From contig CASHTG010000001.1 of NCBI GenBank assembly GCA_949357655.1, positions 2,666,001-2,730,000 on the forward strand: a stretch of DNA of 64,000 nt, read 5' to 3'. This document shows, piece after piece, positions 61,041-64,000 of the stretch. Positions within the stretch are counted from its first letter, which is position 1, and the number at the start of each line of letters is the position of its first letter. Position numbers and translations under genes: made by a program. A model generated the notes under the pieces. That model was not told the origin of the DNA and searched no databases. It was given only the letters and a program-made list of their open reading frames with translations. Source of the stretch: Parascedosporium putredinis. Taxonomy: Eukaryota; Ascomycota; Sordariomycetes; Microascales; Microascaceae.

Positions 61041-61911
61041 ATGCTGCCGCTACGGCTCTTGTGCTCCCTCGCGCTGCCGCTCACCTCGCTCGCTGCGAGC
61101 ACCCGTATCGTTTCCTCCGACACGCGACGCACCAACACAGGGCCTTTGACGGAAATCTTTACCCCGCCGCCGTCATGCACCGAGATCCGGACCGTGAACA
61201 ACAGGTATCCGGACCTGCAGATGGGCTGCGAAGGGCCCGGCGGTAACGAGTGTTGTCCGCCCAAATGGGCGTCCAACCGCTACTTCAGCCCCGGCGTCTG
61301 CCCCTCGGGATACCAAGCGTGCACGCTCCCAACCACTAGGCAGCGCCTAGAAACTACGAATCTGTGCTGTCCCGCGTATGTATTCCCCCATTTTTTGGGC
61401 CCTTTTCTCCCAGAGCTGGTTGCGTCAGCGGCGCGTGTTCCTCGCTTCAAGTCGCCCAATACTAACGCTGTGCGCCACCCTTAGGAGTTTTGACTGCCCG
61501 ACTGATATCTTCTACGGAGAGTGCCGCTCCTACATCAACACGCCGATACCCACAAACTACACCATCAGCGGAACCGTCTATTCCAGCGCCATGAGTATAG
61601 TTTACGCTACCCCAATCCAGATCCGCTTCCAGGCCACCGACTCGGGCGTTGTCCCCATCCCTACCGCCTCCTTCAACCTACCCGGGCCTCGGGCGGGTCT
61701 CAGTGCCGCGGCCAAGGCTGGAATCGGTGCCGGTGTCAGTGTCGGCGCAATTCTCATCTTGACAGCCGTCGTTTTCTTCATCAAGAGGAACGGCAGGCGC
61801 ACGGGTGGACAGCCCGGAGGTGGAGAGGACGTACCGTTGCAGACCGGTACGGAGCCCGTCGCCGTGGCCGCGGACGCTGGGGATCGGCCACCGCCTTATT
61901 CTAAATCGTAA
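61041..61911 (+). CDS. Cell-surface protein: Cys-rich ectodomain, one membrane span, PPxY tail
   Basis: Type I membrane protein of 253 residues with no frame repair. Exon 1 61041-61375, intron 61376-61484 (GTATGT...CTTAG, branch ACTAAC), exon 2 61485-61911. The signal peptide is MLPLRLLCSLALPLTSLAAS. The ectodomain is Cys-rich (ECCPPKW, GVCPSGYQAC, LCCPASFDC, YGECRSY) with a TNYTISG N-glycosylation-type site. A Ser/Pro-containing stalk leads to one membrane span at about residues 190-211 (AGIGAGVSVGAILILTAVVF), typical of fungal wall-sensor-like proteins, followed by basic KRNGRR. The cytoplasmic tail ends DRPPPYSKS with a PPPY motif at 247-250, a possible docking site for a Rsp5/NEDD4-type ubiquitin ligase. 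The family is not named with certainty; a sensor or adhesion role is inferred from architecture only. Confidence 0.8.
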
Positions 61912-62466
61912 TTGGACAATGGAAGATACAGCGCGGGTTAGGAATTGTACGAATATAGATGAGCTGATACCCCTTCAATTTTTTTCTCTTTCTTTGTCGT
62001 GGTCTCGCTTCTATTGGCGTGGATGCCTTTCATATCTTTCTTGATCTCTATGAGCTTCATGTGCATCAATCAAATGGTTTATCTTTTAGTGTCAACGACA
62101 GTTTACGCATTTTTTTCTGAGTGAGAACAAAGTGAACGAGTGAGTGAAGAGGAAGAAAATAATTCATTAAATCGTGATATATATCGTTGTACACTTTGAG
62201 TTGAGGATGTAGGGCAGCCGACACAGCTATCCATCCCGAGATCCAAGGTATCATATCTTCTCCAGGCTGTCTGTTGTGGATTGTTGTACACTTGCCGTCC
62301 GACTGCTCTCGTCTTTTTGGTGGAAAAAGACCTCGAGGAGCACTGGTAGACAAGAAACACAAGGAGTACAAAAGAAATTCAAGAAAATAGACGAGAAACG
62401 GAGAACAAAAAGAAAAGCCCAAAACTTCCCCCTATTTCGAAGAAGGATGAAATGGAACAGCGGTCG
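61912..62466. other. Convergent intergenic region, surface protein / hexose transporter
   Basis: Spacer between converging stops; AT-rich with A-runs toward 62,335-62,430. It fits two 3' UTRs. No gene is seen. Confidence 0.5.
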
Positions 62467-64000
62467 TCATTTACGCCTTGTGCTCCACGCCAGGCACTTC
62501 ACTCGACCTGGTTCTCTTGTTGGCATCGAGAACCCCATTCTCGGAGCCGCTCTCAGCGCCGGGAGCGAGATGGGCGTCGCTGTCGCTGCCGCGGTGACCG
62601 GTGGCGGCGGCAGTGGACCTGGCCTTTCGGACTCGTCCTTGTCCTTGCGGTTGATGTAGCCGGGAGGCACCCAGGAGCGGGACTTCCAGGCCTTGACGGA
62701 GGGGTCGCTGTACATGAGGTCGACGTTTTCGAGACTGAGGCTGACGGACTCGTAGAGGAAGAACCAGACGACGATGGCGCCGACGACATTCATGCCGACG
62801 AAGACGTAGCCGTAGGCGTACGAGATGCCATCAGTGGCGAGGGGAGTGAGGAAAGAAATCATGACTAAAAGCAAGTGGGAGCAAGAGTTAGCAAGAGATT
62901 GGAAGCATTTCATCGTTTTTTGACAAGGAGGGCTAAATGTGGGTGGGGAGAAAAAGGACGTACAGTTTCCAAGCCAGTTGAAGGCGGTGGCGAGGGAGGC
63001 CTGCTTGGAGCGGGTTCGTAGAGGGAATGTCTCTCCGATGACGACCCAGCAGATGGGACCCCAGGTAGCGGCAAAGGAAGCGATAAACATGGAGGCGGAA
63101 ACAATCATGATGATACCCGAGGTGTCGTTCTCCTCGGGGTTGAGGGCGGTGCCCATGGAGGCGAAGACGGTGAGCCAGACGGCCTGCCAGATGGCGCCGA
63201 TGATGAGGGGCCAGCGGCGGCCAAACTTCTCGACGACGTAGAGACCGAGGAAAGTCATGCCGACGTTGATGGCGCCGAGGATGAGCTGGGTACGGATGGG
63301 GTCGTCGATGCCGGCGGACTCGAAAATAGTAGCGCCGTAGTAGAAGAAGTAGTTGACGCCGGTCCACTGCTGAATAAAGTGGAGAGAGACGCCGAGCAAG
63401 GTGCGGTAGACCTGCTTGGGGATGCCGTTGGGCTTAGGGATGACGCACTCGCGCCAGCTGCCGACGCCGACGGCCTTTTCCTTTCGAGAATGGTGCGCAT
63501 CTCGGAGAAGTCGGCCTCGACGAAGCGGTTGTGGGGGTCGTTGCGGAGGCCGCGCAGGCGGGCGAGGGAGAGGCGGGCGTCGTCCCAGCGGGAGCGGGCG
63601 GCGAGCCAGCGGGGACTCGGGCATGGCGAGGACGCCGAGGCCGAGGGGTAAAGAGAAGGCGATGCCGAGGCCGATGACGACGCGCCAGGAGGCGGGGAGT
63701 CCTCGATCTCGCGGACGCCGTAGTTGACGCAGTTGGAGACGAGGATGCCAAAGGTGATCATGAGCTGGTAGGAGGCGACGACGGCGCCGCGGATCTGGCG
63801 GGGCGCGCACTCGGACTGGAACATGGGGACGCCGACGGAGAGGTTACCGATGCCGAGACCGGCGACGAAGCGGCCCATCATCATGTGGACCCAGCTGTTC
63901 TGGGCGGTGATTTGGATGATGGAGCCGATGATGAAGATGAGGACGCCGAAGGAGAGGGACTTGCGGCGGCCGAACCAGTCGGCGGTGCTGTTTGGGGGGC
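62467..64000 (-). CDS. MFS hexose transporter, RCO-3-like (5' end outside window)
   Basis: Sugar transporter of the major facilitator superfamily, cut by the window edge: the N-terminal membrane spans lie beyond 64000. The first visible residues carry the loop 2-3 motif DWFGRRKSL, then MMMGRFVAGLGIGNLSVGVP (sugar-transporter signature region). Later motifs are ESPRWLAARSRWDDARLSL, HFIQQWTGVNYFFYYGATIF, LYVVEKFGRRWPLI and WGPICWVVIGETFPLRTRSK. An intron at 62961-62865 (GTACGT...TTTTAG, branch TGCTAAC) falls in FNWLGNF|MISFLTPLA. The C-terminal part is YESVSLSLENVDLMYSDP and a hydrophilic tail with a Pro-rich patch, stop at 62467. Frame breaks lie near 63,700, 63,620 and 63,480. It resembles glucose transporters of the Neurospora RCO-3 type, which also act in glucose sensing; that role is inferred. 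Confidence 0.88.

Noticed and set aside
1..64000. CRISPR arrays, defence islands, biosynthetic gene clusters, rRNA genes or intact transposons
   Set aside because: No repeat-spacer structure, no core biosynthetic enzyme, no rRNA signature and no transposase or reverse transcriptase motif was found on either strand.

Overview
The window is nuclear DNA from a filamentous ascomycete (Pezizomycotina, most likely Sordariomycetes). The evidence is short GT-AG introns of about 64-180 nt with CTAAC-type branch points, C-rich third codon positions, a Git3-type carbon-sensing GPCR, a MUS-30/IRC5-type SNF2 ATPase, a mitochondrial phage-type RNA polymerase, ATP25, ARC1, a fungal NPP phosphodiesterase and an RCO-3-like sugar transporter. 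Species cannot be fixed from the sequence alone.

Layout: 1-9067 gene-poor; 9068-10960 GPCR (+); 12082-12966 glutamine amidotransferase-like protein (-); 13954-15325 exopolyphosphatase PPX1 (+); 15675-17459 ATP25 (-), head-to-head with 18157-22379 RPO41 (+); 23081-26253 LSH/DDM1-type remodeller (-), head-to-head with 26957-28121 ARC1 (+); 28370-29170 small secreted cysteine-rich protein (-, four exons); 30108-30814 weak hypothetical gene (+); 31623-34077 NPP-family phosphodiesterase (-); 35021-36089 LYC1-like acetyltransferase (-); 37562-41338 Ser/Pro-rich protein with a myristoylation signal (-); 50129-50962 small cupin (+) inside a large gene-poor tract (41339-54868); 54869-56956 SLC6-family transporter (+); 57986-58888 atypical SDR (-); 61041-61911 cell-surface protein with one membrane span (+); 62467-64000 3' part of a hexose transporter (-).

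The genes are mostly independent core functions rather than one cluster. Clear functional groupings are the divergent ATP25/RPO41 pair (both serve mitochondrial gene expression) and two loosely related carbon-sensing/uptake genes at the ends (Git3 GPCR, RCO-3-like transporter). I found no dedicated defence system, biosynthetic cluster, CRISPR or intact transposon.

Nearly all long genes are broken in frame. In every case I could resolve, the frame is restored by adding one or two bases to a homopolymer. This points to uncorrected sequencing deletions, not pseudogenes, so coordinates given for these genes span several reading frames. Two small genes were recovered only by splicing across frames: the cysteine-rich secreted protein and the cupin.
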